From assembly GCA_035543455.1 (NCBI GenBank), contig DATKKE010000063.1, positions 1 through 54,164 of the forward strand: 54,164 nucleotides of DNA. The letters are read 5' to 3'. The notes below the pieces were generated by a model. The model ran no database searches. It had not been told where the DNA came from and was given only the letters and a program-made list of their open reading frames with translations. Every line of letters starts with the position of its first letter. Within the stretch, counting starts at the first letter, position 1. A program made the translations under genes and the position numbers. Below, piece after piece: positions 43,395 through 51,942 of the stretch. Source of the DNA: CAIKOD01 sp035543455. GTDB lineage: Archaea; Halobacteriota; Methanomicrobia; Methanomicrobiales; Methanospirillaceae.

Positions 43395-43556
43395 CTCAGG
43401 TTCAAATGACTAATACTTTTAGAGGATTAGTACCATATCTGTGTTTATAATTTATCAAGAGTAAAATGATAGTAAATTTCTCAATAGAGTTACAAATTTA
43501 TTGCTGTATTCAATTCTGGCAGGTATGGTAAAAGTCCCCTATCGGGTAGTCAGAGA

Positions 43557-44189
43557 ATGATTATGGGATCTCAATGGGGAAAAGACAAGGTCTATGTCAG
43601 GGCGCTTAAGGAGGGATACCGATCACGGGCGGCCTTTAAACTCACTGAAATTCAGGAACGTCATCATATTATCCGGGATTCCGACAATGTCGTCGATCTT
43701 GGCGCAGCACCCGGCAGCTGGCTCCAGGTAGTCCGGGAGATAACAGCCGGGACGGTGGTCGGGGTCGACCTTTCTTACATGCCTCCCCTGGATGGGGTGA
43801 CCATGTTCTGTGGAGATTTTACCGATGATGAAGTTCTCCGGGAAGTCAGGGCGGTAATTCCCCAGGCCGGGGTCGTTATATCAGATGCAGCACCAAAATT
43901 GTCAGGACAACGTTCATACGACCAGGCACGGGCCATCGAACTTGGAGAACATGCCCTCGCATTTGCAACAAAAATATTAAAACCCGGGGGAAATTTTATT
44001 GTCAAGTCATTCCAGGGGCAGGATTTTAATTCATTACTTGCCGATGTAAGAGTATACTTTCTCTCGGTCAGGACATTCCGGCCCCAGGCCTCCAGGAAAG
44101 GGAGTACCGAGATCTATATCATAGCAAAAAATTTTATCGGCCTGACAATGAGGGAAACGCCCGCGGATGTGGAGGACGATGAAACTTAA
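43557..44189 (+). CDS. rlmE: 23S rRNA (uridine-2'-O)-methyltransferase RlmE/FtsJ
   Basis: 210 residues (a second ATG two codons later is equally possible). The SAM-binding VVDLGAAPGSWLQV, the catalytic aspartate in VVISDAAPKLSG, the lysine in FIVKSFQG and the glutamate in RKGSTEIYIIA match the K-D-K-E tetrad of the FtsJ family. It modifies a uridine in the A-loop of 23S rRNA. A TATA-like CAAATTTATTG lies about 65 bases upstream. It overlaps moaA by 11 bases. Confidence 0.93.
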   Translation: MIMGSQWGKDKVYVRALKEGYRSRAAFKLTEIQERHHIIRDSDNVVDLGAAPGSWLQVVREITAGTVVGVDLSYMPPLDGVTMFCGDFTDDEVLREVRAVIPQAGVVISDAAPKLSGQRSYDQARAIELGEHALAFATKILKPGGNFIVKSFQGQDFNSLLADVRVYFLSVRTFRPQASRKGSTEIYIIAKNFIGLTMRETPADVEDDET

Positions 44190-45057
44190 GGACCCTTATG
44201 GCCGTCCGGTGAGCAACCTTCGCATCAGCCTGACACCGGTATGCAACCTGTCCTGCATCTATTGTCACCGGGAAGGAGAAAAAAACCCGGATCAGTCGAT
44301 GGAAGCGGATGAAATTGCTGGAATACTTCACGTCGCAGAAAAATTCGATATCACGAGTGTAAAATTCACCGGCGGAGAACCACTTCTCCGGGAGGATATC
44401 GTCGATATTATTCGATCGGTGCCGGATTCGATGGAGAGTTCGATTACCACGAACGGGACCCTCCTCTCAAGGTATGCGGCCGATCTGAAAGAGGTGGGTT
44501 TATCAAGGGTCAATGTATCGATAGACAGCTTAAACCCCGTAACATACAAAGCGATTACCGGCAGTGATCAGCTCTCCGTTGTACTCGACGGAATCGATTC
44601 AGCGCTCATGGCCGGGCTTACACCAGTCAAGCTGAACATGGTATTACTCGCGGGGATCAACGACCATGAACTGGAAGATTTTTTTGCCTATATCAGGAAT
44701 AACCGGAACCTGATCCTCCAGTTCATCGAACTGATGGATACCGGAGCCTGTACCAGTCATAAGGACCTTACCATTCTGGAGTCAGATCTTGAGAATCGTT
44801 CCAGGGTCATAATGACGAGGAGGATGCACCACCGGAAAAAATACTGTCTTGATGGTGCCGAAGTAGAAGTAGTCCGTCCGCTGCACAATACCGAATTCTG
44901 CCGGTATTGCAACCGGCTCAGGGTAACGTCGGACGGCAAGCTGAAACCCTGTCTCCTCCGCACCGATAATCATATCGATATCAGGGGGAAAAAAGGAGAG
45001 GATCTTGAAGCGGCCTTCCGGGAAGCGGTACGTCGTCGCGAACCATTCTACCGTTAA
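44179..45057 (+). CDS. moaA: GTP 3',8-cyclase MoaA
   Basis: 292 residues from ATG 44179, which follows GGAGG closely and gives the family opening MKLKDPYGRPVSNLRISLT; the in-frame ATG at 44167 adds four residues. It is a radical SAM enzyme with C22-x3-C26-x2-C29 (CNLSCIYC), a KFTGGEPLLR substrate loop, and the second cluster cysteines in EFCRYCNRLRVTSDGKLKPC. First step of molybdopterin synthesis, needed for tungsten- and molybdenum-dependent formylmethanofuran dehydrogenase and formate dehydrogenase of methanogens. Confidence 0.94.
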   Translation: MKLKDPYGRPVSNLRISLTPVCNLSCIYCHREGEKNPDQSMEADEIAGILHVAEKFDITSVKFTGGEPLLREDIVDIIRSVPDSMESSITTNGTLLSRYAADLKEVGLSRVNVSIDSLNPVTYKAITGSDQLSVVLDGIDSALMAGLTPVKLNMVLLAGINDHELEDFFAYIRNNRNLILQFIELMDTGACTSHKDLTILESDLENRSRVIMTRRMHHRKKYCLDGAEVEVVRPLHNTEFCRYCNRLRVTSDGKLKPCLLRTDNHIDIRGKKGEDLEAAFREAVRRREPFYR

Positions 45058-45148
45058 TTCTGTAATAATACCGGGGTGGCGTACGTATTCTTACTGAATA
45101 ATCGGTACCTACCCAAATTTTATACGAATAAGCGGCCAACAGGAGCCT

Positions 45149-45664
45149 ATGAGTGATGAACGGGAATATATTACGATCCTTGACATTCTGTACAGGAAGT
45201 CCCTGATCCTCCACGATACAACGCTCTTCCATCCTGTGCTGTATTTTTATCTGATAGATGCCATCGCCCACATCGATTATACTGTCGGCCTGATGGCCTA
45301 CAATTATACATCCCCGAAGAACATTATGGCCGGGGAATACCTGCGATGGAGGATAGACGAGGAGAGAAAGGGAGACCGGGCCCTTTTCGGAAAATTTATC
45401 AACTGGTTAAGGGAGATCCACCCTGATCGGTTCGATACTCTCCCTATGCTCTGGAAACGAATCTATGATGACGAAGACCAGGCATCGTACCGTAGTTTTC
45501 GCATTGTGATAGATCCTGACCAGTCAACTCCGTTACCTCCCGGCTTTTTTTTCCGGGCCATTGAAGAATTTTTCAACCAGGAATTTTTAAAAAGTCTCTA
45601 CAGTGATGCATCCCTCGGTAAACTTTTCGAGGAATTCAGACATGAATCAACCGCCCGAATGTGA
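45149..45664 (+). CDS. Protein of unknown function (171 aa)
   Basis: 171 residues, soluble, charged and rich in aromatics (YFYLIDAIAHIDYTVGLMAYNY, GEYLRWRIDEERKGDRALFG, PPGFFFRAIEEFFNQEF). No signal peptide, membrane helix or named domain can be seen. AGGAGCC lies about 5 bases before the ATG, and a TATA-like AATTTTATACG about 33 bases upstream. Its stop overlaps the start of the M20 peptidase gene (TGATG), so the two are probably translated together, but no functional link is evident. Confidence 0.75.
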   Translation: MSDEREYITILDILYRKSLILHDTTLFHPVLYFYLIDAIAHIDYTVGLMAYNYTSPKNIMAGEYLRWRIDEERKGDRALFGKFINWLREIHPDRFDTLPMLWKRIYDDEDQASYRSFRIVIDPDQSTPLPPGFFFRAIEEFFNQEFLKSLYSDASLGKLFEEFRHESTARM

Positions 45665-46857
45665 TGGAGATGGATGTCGCACGACTAGCATCGGCGCTTG
45701 TGAAGATTAACAGCGAAAATCCTCCCGGGAATACGGAAGAGGTAATCAGTTATATCCATGGATTTCTTGACAGCCTCGGGGTAAAATCGGAGATCGTGGT
45801 GAACCGCGGCGGCCGGGCGAACCTGATCAGCGAAAGCAGGGGCAGAAGCCTCCTCCTCTGCGGGCACGTGGATGTCGTTCCGGCAATCCCGGATGGATGG
45901 ACCTGCCCCCCATTCTCCGGCGAGATCAGGAACGGATTCCTCTGGGGCAGGGGGTCAACGGATATGAAGGGGGGATGTGCCGCTCTCCTCTCGGCCTACA
46001 AAATTCTCGTCGATGAGGGATCCGATCCAAAGGCAGGGTTCCTGTTTGTTTGCGATGAGGAGACCAGCGGGACCCATGGAATCTGTAGTATGCTCGGGAA
46101 AAAACAAATTCATCCGTGCGATGTATTGATTGCAGAACCGACCCCCGCACTCTATCCGACAATCGGGGAAAAAGGACTGTGCAGGCTGAATATGGCGTTC
46201 AGGGGCGAACCAGGGCATGGATCCTTATACCCTGTCGCGGGAGTCAGTGCAATAATCGAAGCCTATCAGACCCTGGAATACTTAAAAGAACTTAACAGCC
46301 GTGAATATCGTGCCGGGAGTGAATTCGACCGGATCATCGATACTTCCTCACAGATCCTCGGGGAAATCCTGGAAATGCCGGAAGCAGGCAAGATTCTCAA
46401 AAGAATTATGTATAACCCCGGAAAGATTTCAGGAGGAGAAAAATCCAATGTCGTTGCCGAACACTGTTCTCTCGAGCTTGATATCCGGGTTCCATGGGGG
46501 TGTGGAATCCCCGACCTCATCCGTGATATTACCAGGCATTCACCCAGGGCGACTATAACGGTGACAACAACGAGCGATCCATCACTGACTCCGGCAGACT
46601 GTCCCCTTGTCAGGACTACCTGCAGGGAGATCGAAAGAGTGTATGGAAAACCTTCGTTTCCTATCGTCCAGTGGGCAGCGAGCGATGCCCGGTATCTGAG
46701 AAAGGAAGGATTCCGGGTTGTGGAATACGGCCCCGGTGAATTAAATCTCCTCCACTCACGAAATGAACGGGTATCAATCGAATCCCTGGAAAAAGCGAGG
46801 GATATTTATGCGGGAATCATCAGGAGAACAGGAGATGCCGATCAGGCCGGCAGCTGA
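45664..46857 (+). CDS. M20 family metallopeptidase (ArgE/DapE/CPG2 type)
   Basis: About 397 residues from ATG 45664 (alternatives: GTG 45661, ATG 45670). The dinuclear zinc site is recognisable: H68 in LCGHVDVVP, D100 in GRGSTDMKGG and E132-E133 in CDEETSGTHG; the dimerisation domain begins near FRGEPGHGSLYP. The family includes succinyl-diaminopimelate desuccinylase, acetylornithine deacetylase and carboxypeptidases, and sequence alone does not choose among these. The lysine genes dapA and dapB are elsewhere in the window, so DapE activity is conceivable but not supported by context. Confidence 0.88.
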   Translation: MEMDVARLASALVKINSENPPGNTEEVISYIHGFLDSLGVKSEIVVNRGGRANLISESRGRSLLLCGHVDVVPAIPDGWTCPPFSGEIRNGFLWGRGSTDMKGGCAALLSAYKILVDEGSDPKAGFLFVCDEETSGTHGICSMLGKKQIHPCDVLIAEPTPALYPTIGEKGLCRLNMAFRGEPGHGSLYPVAGVSAIIEAYQTLEYLKELNSREYRAGSEFDRIIDTSSQILGEILEMPEAGKILKRIMYNPGKISGGEKSNVVAEHCSLELDIRVPWGCGIPDLIRDITRHSPRATITVTTTSDPSLTPADCPLVRTTCREIERVYGKPSFPIVQWAASDARYLRKEGFRVVEYGPGELNLLHSRNERVSIESLEKARDIYAGIIRRTGDADQAGS

Positions 46858-46941
46858 AAATTTTATCATTTTTTGGCCCTGTTGACATCCTGAGATTAAT
46901 AAATTCCAGGCCCTTTTCAATTCATCTGCAATATGTTGTAC
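46858..46941. other. Short gap before repeat copy 2
   Basis: T-rich DNA directly after the M20 peptidase stop (ATTTTATCATTTTTTGG) is suitable for termination of the plus-strand transcript. Confidence 0.35.
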
Positions 46942-47100
46942 TCAGACACTCCAGGGGGCTCTGCCCCGCGCTTTAGCGTCCCCGGTCAGGATAGTGAGAT
47001 ATATGAACAATTATCTTCTTGCAACATTACCCCTGTAACCTTTTCCAATGGCTGTCCTGATAGGGGAGGGGCAGGGAGGGGTGAAACTCCCTCCTGTCGA
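46942..47100. repeat. Dispersed structured repeat, copy 2
   Basis: This matches copy 1 at 20847 at both ends, with a diverged middle. The left arm TCAGACACTCCAGGGGGCTC (hairpin GGGGGCTCTGCCCC) and the right arm AGGGGAGGGGCAGGGAGGGG (hairpin around GTGAAACT) define the unit, about 159 bases. It lies between the convergent M20 peptidase and pntB genes, the same position type as copy 1. There is no ORF and no flanking target duplication that I can detect. Confidence 0.75.
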
Positions 47101-47310
47101 GATTATCCATAAACACAATAAGGAATTCAACGGATTCAATTCTTTAGAAGAAGGAAACCTGGAAAATTTCCTGTATCCACGATCAATCCACCTCAACAAC
47201 AGAAAATGGTAGAATTTTTGCTTCACGTTTTGTGATCTGATTGAAATGAAAGATCGTTAAAAGGAGAGAGGATGTGGCCGTTATGCGGGCCTGTCGCCTT
47301 CCCTGAGCTT
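47101..47310. other. Gap downstream of pntB
   Basis: No gene. A T-rich minus-strand stretch after the pntB stop is compatible with its terminator; otherwise nothing is visible. Confidence 0.3.
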
Positions 47311-48699
47311 CTATGAGAGTTTTTTAAGGGCCTGAACGAGCTTCGCGACCGTTTCCCGTGCGTCGCCGTAGAGCAACCGCGTGTTGTCCCGGTAGAAGAG
47401 GTCGTTCTCGATTCCTGCGAAGCCCTTTCCCTGGCCGCGTTTTAATACAACGACATTCTCAGCCTGTTCGACATCAAGGATGGGCATGCCGAAGAGCGGG
47501 CTCCCCTGACGATGTGCCGCCGGGTTGACGACGTCATTGGCTCCGATGACGAGGACGACATCGGTGCCGGGGAACTCCGGGTTCACTTCGTCCCGGTCGA
47601 AGAGGAGATCGTAGGAGACCCCTGCCTCGGCGAGCAGGACGTTCATGTGCCCGGGCATGCGGCCGGCTACCGGGTGTATTGCAAATTTCACCCTAATATC
47701 CCTGCTTTCAAGCAGGTCGGCAAGTTCCTTGACCTTCTGCTGGGCCTGGGCGACCGCCATGCCGTAACCGGGAGCGATGATCACCTTGGTCGCGAATGCG
47801 AGCATGACCGCGACATCGTCAACATCGGTCGACTTCATGCTGCCCTGGATATGCGTCTCTTTCTCCTCTTTTGAGCCAAACGCCCCGAAGAAGACGTTCG
47901 GGATCGAACGGTTCATCGCCCGCGCCATATTGAGTGTCAGCAGCGAACCCGCGGCGCCAACAATGATACCGGCGATGACCATTGCATAGTTGGGAGTCGC
48001 GAACGAGAACCCGTCAAGGGCTACGGCCAGGCCCGTGAAGGCGTTGTACATCGAGATCACGACGGGCATATCGGCCCCGCCGATGGGAAGTGTCATAAGG
48101 ACCCCGAAGCAGATCGAGAGGGTGAAGAAGAGCGGGAGATACATGCCGATGGACAGTGGTATCCAGGATGGCTGCGTGATAACGAGCACGCCGGAAACGA
48201 TGGCGAGGATGAGGACTGCCATGTTGAGGACCTGCTGCCCCGTGAACGTGATCGGCCGCGGGCGCATCCAGCCCTGGAGTTTCATGAATGCGATCAGGCT
48301 CCCAGCGAACGAGACTGCACCGATAAGGCCCCCGATAACCGCGAGGGAACCCGTGATTGCATTCGTTGTGCCGAGAAGCGCGACTGCCGAAATCCCTGCC
48401 GCAGCGCCTCCACCCATCCCATTGTAGAGCGCTATCATCTGGGGCATGTCGGTCATCGCAACGCGCTTTGCGGCGATATACCCGAATCCTCCGCCGATAA
48501 CGATTGCGATCGCTATAAGTGCGAAGTTGTTGAGCCCGGGCGTGAGGAATGTTACGAGTGTCGCGATCAGCATTGCTGCGCCGGCCCATACGATCCCGCT
48601 CCGGGCGGTAAGGGGGTGGCTCATCCGTTGCAGGCCTATAATAAAGAAGAATATCGTCGCGATATAGATCGGGTCGATCAGGGAGGAGAAGTCGAACAT
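47311..48699 (-). CDS. pntB: NAD(P) transhydrogenase subunit beta
   Basis: 462 residues from ATG 48699; an open extension to 48876 overlaps the preceding gene and is discarded. About eight or nine transmembrane helices fill residues 5-270. The soluble domain III (about 280-462) binds NADP(H), with GYGMAVAQAQ, HPVAGRMPGHMNVLLAEAGV, DVVLVIGANDVVNPAA and MPILDVEQAENVVVLKRG. It couples proton flow to hydride transfer between NADH and NADP+. It starts 1 base after the stop of the preceding gene. Confidence 0.96.
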   Translation of the reverse strand: MFDFSSLIDPIYIATIFFFIIGLQRMSHPLTARSGIVWAGAAMLIATLVTFLTPGLNNFALIAIAIVIGGGFGYIAAKRVAMTDMPQMIALYNGMGGGAAAGISAVALLGTTNAITGSLAVIGGLIGAVSFAGSLIAFMKLQGWMRPRPITFTGQQVLNMAVLILAIVSGVLVITQPSWIPLSIGMYLPLFFTLSICFGVLMTLPIGGADMPVVISMYNAFTGLAVALDGFSFATPNYAMVIAGIIVGAAGSLLTLNMARAMNRSIPNVFFGAFGSKEEKETHIQGSMKSTDVDDVAVMLAFATKVIIAPGYGMAVAQAQQKVKELADLLESRDIRVKFAIHPVAGRMPGHMNVLLAEAGVSYDLLFDRDEVNPEFPGTDVVLVIGANDVVNPAAHRQGSPLFGMPILDVEQAENVVVLKRGQGKGFAGIENDLFYRDNTRLLYGDARETVAKLVQALKKLS

Positions 48700-48700
48700 T

Positions 48701-49012
48701 TCAGCCCCTCTTGCCGGGTTTTTTCCCGCTTCGGTCGAACATCCTGAGGATCCGCTCCGTGACGACATAACCACCGGTGACGTTTGCCGCACCAAGGACA
48801 ACCGCGACGAATCCGATGACTTGCTGCAGGGGCGTTGTGGCAAGACCGAGCGCGACCATTGCACCGACAAGGACAATCCCGTGGATGAAGTTCGAGCCGC
48901 TCATCAGGGGCGTGTGCAGGATGACGGGGACCCTGCTGATAACGACGTACCCGGTAAATGCAGCGAGCATCACAATGTAGACCGATGTCCAGAATGTGGT
49001 CATGTCGGTCAT
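48701..49012 (-). CDS. NAD(P) transhydrogenase membrane subunit alpha-2
   Basis: 103 residues with three transmembrane helices (about 8-26, 42-60, 63-82), the separate domain II piece of PntA found in the three-gene version of the enzyme. Sequence MSGSNFIHGIVLVGAMVAL and GGYVVTERIL are family typical. ATGA overlap with the alpha-1 gene. Confidence 0.94.
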   Translation of the reverse strand: MTDMTTFWTSVYIVMLAAFTGYVVISRVPVILHTPLMSGSNFIHGIVLVGAMVALGLATTPLQQVIGFVAVVLGAANVTGGYVVTERILRMFDRSGKKPGKRG

Positions 49013-50181
49013 GGTTCCACACCTTGCAAGAGGTTCCGGGTCGGTTTATGGGTCACGCTGCCACCGTGTACAAGAAGGCTTGCAACCAGAATCTCGTCGC
49101 TGAATTCCCGGACTATTTTCCCATCCTTGTCGAGGAGCAGAGAAAGAAACGAATGGAGGTTCTTTGCATACATCTGGCTGGAGTGGAACGGCACTCTTGC
49201 AGGGAGGTTCAGCGGGCCCATGATCAGTATTCCGTACTCCCGGATACTCTCACCTGCCTGGGTCAGTTCACAGTTACCGCCTGATTCGGCGGCCATATCA
49301 ATAATGACGGCACCAGGCCGCATCGTAGCGACAATCTCTCTGGTTATGAGGACCGGGGCTTTCCGGCCGGGGATAGCGGCCGTTGTAATGACAATATCAG
49401 CCCGTCCAACGGCAGCAGAGACCATCTGCTGTTCTTTTTCCTTTTCCTCGGGCGTGAGCTCGCGGGCGTAGCCACCCTGGCCTTCAGCGTCGATCTCAAG
49501 TTCGAGGAACTTAGCACCGAGGCTCCGCACCTGCTCACCGGCAGCACGGCGGACATCGTACGCCTCGACAACCGCGCCGAGCCTCTTTGACGTTGCGATT
49601 GCCATGAGGCCTGCGACACCGGCACCAAGGATCAGCACGGTTGCCGGGCGTATCGTACCCGCTGCCGTAGTAAGCATCGGGAGAAACTTTGGGCAGTTAT
49701 CGGCGCCAAGGATGGCCGCCACGTATCCGCCGGCCGTTGCCTGGGAACTAAGCGCATCCATGCTCTGGGCACGGGTGATCCTCGGAACGAGTTCGAGAGC
49801 GAAGGAGGTGATCTGCCGGTCACGCATCCTGGCGACCGCCTCGGGATTGTTTGCCGGGTTCATGAACCCGATGACGATCGATCCTGCAGTGAGCTGGTCA
49901 ATCTCGGCGACCGTCAGGGGCTGGACACACAGTACGATCCGGGCGCCATTCAACAGCTCGTTCCGGCCGGCCGCGATCTTCGCACCAGCGGCTACGAAGA
50001 GATCGTCAGGATAAAACGCTCTTGTACCCGCGTCCCGCTCGATCCGGACCTCGCAGCCGGATTTCGTGAGCTTCCGGACGACTTCAGGTACCATAGCCAC
50101 GCGCTGTTCACCCGGAGTCAGCTCCTTTGGAACAGCGATCACAACCGGCCAGGATTCCGGTCCCGCCGAACCGGCTGGCAT
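49009..50181 (-). CDS. pntA: NAD(P) transhydrogenase subunit alpha-1
   Basis: 390 residues from ATG 50181, chosen for GAGGAG about 9 bases upstream; an in-frame GTG at 50229 would add 16 residues. The alanine-dehydrogenase-like domain I contains AVPKELTPGEQRVAMVPE, RITRAQSMDALSSQATAGGYVA, the NAD-binding GAGVAGLMAIATSKRLGAVVEAYD and PGRKAPVLITREIVATMRPG. It supplies the NADH-binding component. The segment looks GC-rich beside its neighbours. The ArcS gene upstream ends about 126 bases before it with no obvious TATA box between, so cotranscription is possible. Confidence 0.95.
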   Translation of the reverse strand: MPAGSAGPESWPVVIAVPKELTPGEQRVAMVPEVVRKLTKSGCEVRIERDAGTRAFYPDDLFVAAGAKIAAGRNELLNGARIVLCVQPLTVAEIDQLTAGSIVIGFMNPANNPEAVARMRDRQITSFALELVPRITRAQSMDALSSQATAGGYVAAILGADNCPKFLPMLTTAAGTIRPATVLILGAGVAGLMAIATSKRLGAVVEAYDVRRAAGEQVRSLGAKFLELEIDAEGQGGYARELTPEEKEKEQQMVSAAVGRADIVITTAAIPGRKAPVLITREIVATMRPGAVIIDMAAESGGNCELTQAGESIREYGILIMGPLNLPARVPFHSSQMYAKNLHSFLSLLLDKDGKIVREFSDEILVASLLVHGGSVTHKPTRNLLQGVEP

Positions 50182-50307
50182 CGTGCTTTTCTCCTCATTC
50201 GTGATCGGGGGGGTGCTCACAATTCCCACTCTGCCTGTCCGGCTTTTTCGATACGGAACAATTTTTTCACTCCATAGATGATCTGCAATGTATCGTACCT
50301 GTTGAAT

Positions 50308-51942
50308 TTACACCCTTTTTATCTTACGCACCCGGACTGCGATACCGTGGCGAGACCTTTTCATCTCTTCTGCCGACATCGCTGCCCGCCCGGTAGCAAT
50401 AACCTGGGGTCCCTGTACCAGTACTTCATCGCCTTCCCTGATGGCAGGGTCTGCACCTGTTACCCCGGGGACCAGGATGTCACCCTGAGGGAGGAAATCG
50501 CCGATTGAAACCTGGTAGCAGTCCCCGAGGAGTTTCCAGCCCTCGAAGGTAGGCCTGATGAGTCCCGTGGACCCGTCGAGCGAAAACAGCTGTACCCTCC
50601 CTTTCTCAAACCTGATTGCAGGATATCGTCCACGGAATGTGATCCCGGTTGTTTCTGGGACTGTACCAAATTGCCATGAACAGGTGCCCGAAAGAATATC
50701 CTGCCGCATCCTCCGGTTTCCGGACAGCGCAGAGTCGAGAGACCGGAGCGAGACCGGGTCTGTCGTCCTCCGGCCGTCAGTTGTATATTCGAGCTCGATG
50801 CCTGCCAGCCTGGCACCGGCCTTTGCGACTTCAAGCGCGCCTCCCTCCAGATGGGCAATCACGCGCCGGTAGGGATGAGCGATCAGGTATTGGCCGATAA
50901 TGCCGGAAATGAATGCCTGCTCTTCCCTGTCCCAGTACCCCGTTACCGGCACGTCATAGTGCGCCGCAGGATATACCAGTTCAAGTTCCCGGGGAACGAG
51001 GCCGAGCGGGGATGTCACGATCAGTTCGTGAGCCCTTCCCTGGATCGCTTCAGCGTATTTCCTATGGCTCTGGGAGGATGAATACGGCTTTCTTGCAGAG
51101 CATGGCAGGAGGACTGCTGTATCGGCGGGCGGAGGAACGTAACGTCCGACGACGCGGCTTGCGAACCGCCGGACCTCCACGCGGTTGAGGGTTTCACCGG
51201 ACATGGCACCGAAGCGGGTATTCCTGACAATGGGAAGCGCCTGTTCCAGCATTGAAAATTCCGCGTCGAGGAGTCTCATAACGGCGACGTGTTCGGCTCG
51301 TAACCGGCACCGTGATTCCGCGAATTCACGGAGTTGTGAACCAGCGATAAATGCTGACACCAGCCCGATCTCACGCACCAGGGCAAGCCTGTTGTGTACT
51401 TTCAGATCTCCTGCCCTGCAGCCATCGCAGGAACATATGCCGGACTCCATCATTTCCCGGCCGAACTCGCCTTCGGGAAGCAGGAACTTCTTGGTTACCG
51501 ATGCAAGGTCGCAAGCTGTGAAATCAAACAGGTCGAACCCGGAATAACAGAGGATATGTACATTCGAAGGAAGGGCAGAGGCCGGGGCGTACCAGAGCGT
51601 GTCAGGCGGAACCCGGGTCTTCAGCGTTTTTAACCAGGATACATACAGCCGGGGATTCCGGAACGCCGTATGCCAGCCAGGGACCATTACAATATCCCCG
51701 GAAATTGGTCCCTGCGTATGGAACGGATGTACGCATACCATGGGAGACGGGTACTTTGGCCAATACCGGGATGTAAATTTCTCGTCGGCCGAGAGAGGAA
51801 TATTTGCCAGTTTTACGGCGTTCAGCGCAGGAAAAAGTTCTGTTGTAACAACAGCCAACGGGAACTTCACGATGCTTCCGCCGAGGGTGCAGGTCCCGGA
51901 CCGTGCCAGTCCGTCCCGTTTTTTAATATCAACACCCGTCAA
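50308..51942 (-). CDS. arcS: Archaeosine synthase ArcS
   Basis: 544 residues converting preQ0 at position 15 of tRNA to (eventually) archaeosine. The TGT-like N-terminal half (about 1-240) has lost catalytic residues, followed by the core with PCSARKPYSSSQSH (the signature PCSxxKPYSxSxSH), PLGLVPRELELVYPAAHYDVPVTG and a C-terminal PUA domain (about 470-544). The start is TTG 51942, supported by GGGGGT about 6 bases upstream and a 14-base overlap with tgtA; no ATG precedes the conserved region. Confidence 0.94.
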   Translation of the reverse strand: MTGVDIKKRDGLARSGTCTLGGSIVKFPLAVVTTELFPALNAVKLANIPLSADEKFTSRYWPKYPSPMVCVHPFHTQGPISGDIVMVPGWHTAFRNPRLYVSWLKTLKTRVPPDTLWYAPASALPSNVHILCYSGFDLFDFTACDLASVTKKFLLPEGEFGREMMESGICSCDGCRAGDLKVHNRLALVREIGLVSAFIAGSQLREFAESRCRLRAEHVAVMRLLDAEFSMLEQALPIVRNTRFGAMSGETLNRVEVRRFASRVVGRYVPPPADTAVLLPCSARKPYSSSQSHRKYAEAIQGRAHELIVTSPLGLVPRELELVYPAAHYDVPVTGYWDREEQAFISGIIGQYLIAHPYRRVIAHLEGGALEVAKAGARLAGIELEYTTDGRRTTDPVSLRSLDSALSGNRRMRQDILSGTCSWQFGTVPETTGITFRGRYPAIRFEKGRVQLFSLDGSTGLIRPTFEGWKLLGDCYQVSIGDFLPQGDILVPGVTGADPAIREGDEVLVQGPQVIATGRAAMSAEEMKRSRHGIAVRVRKIKRV

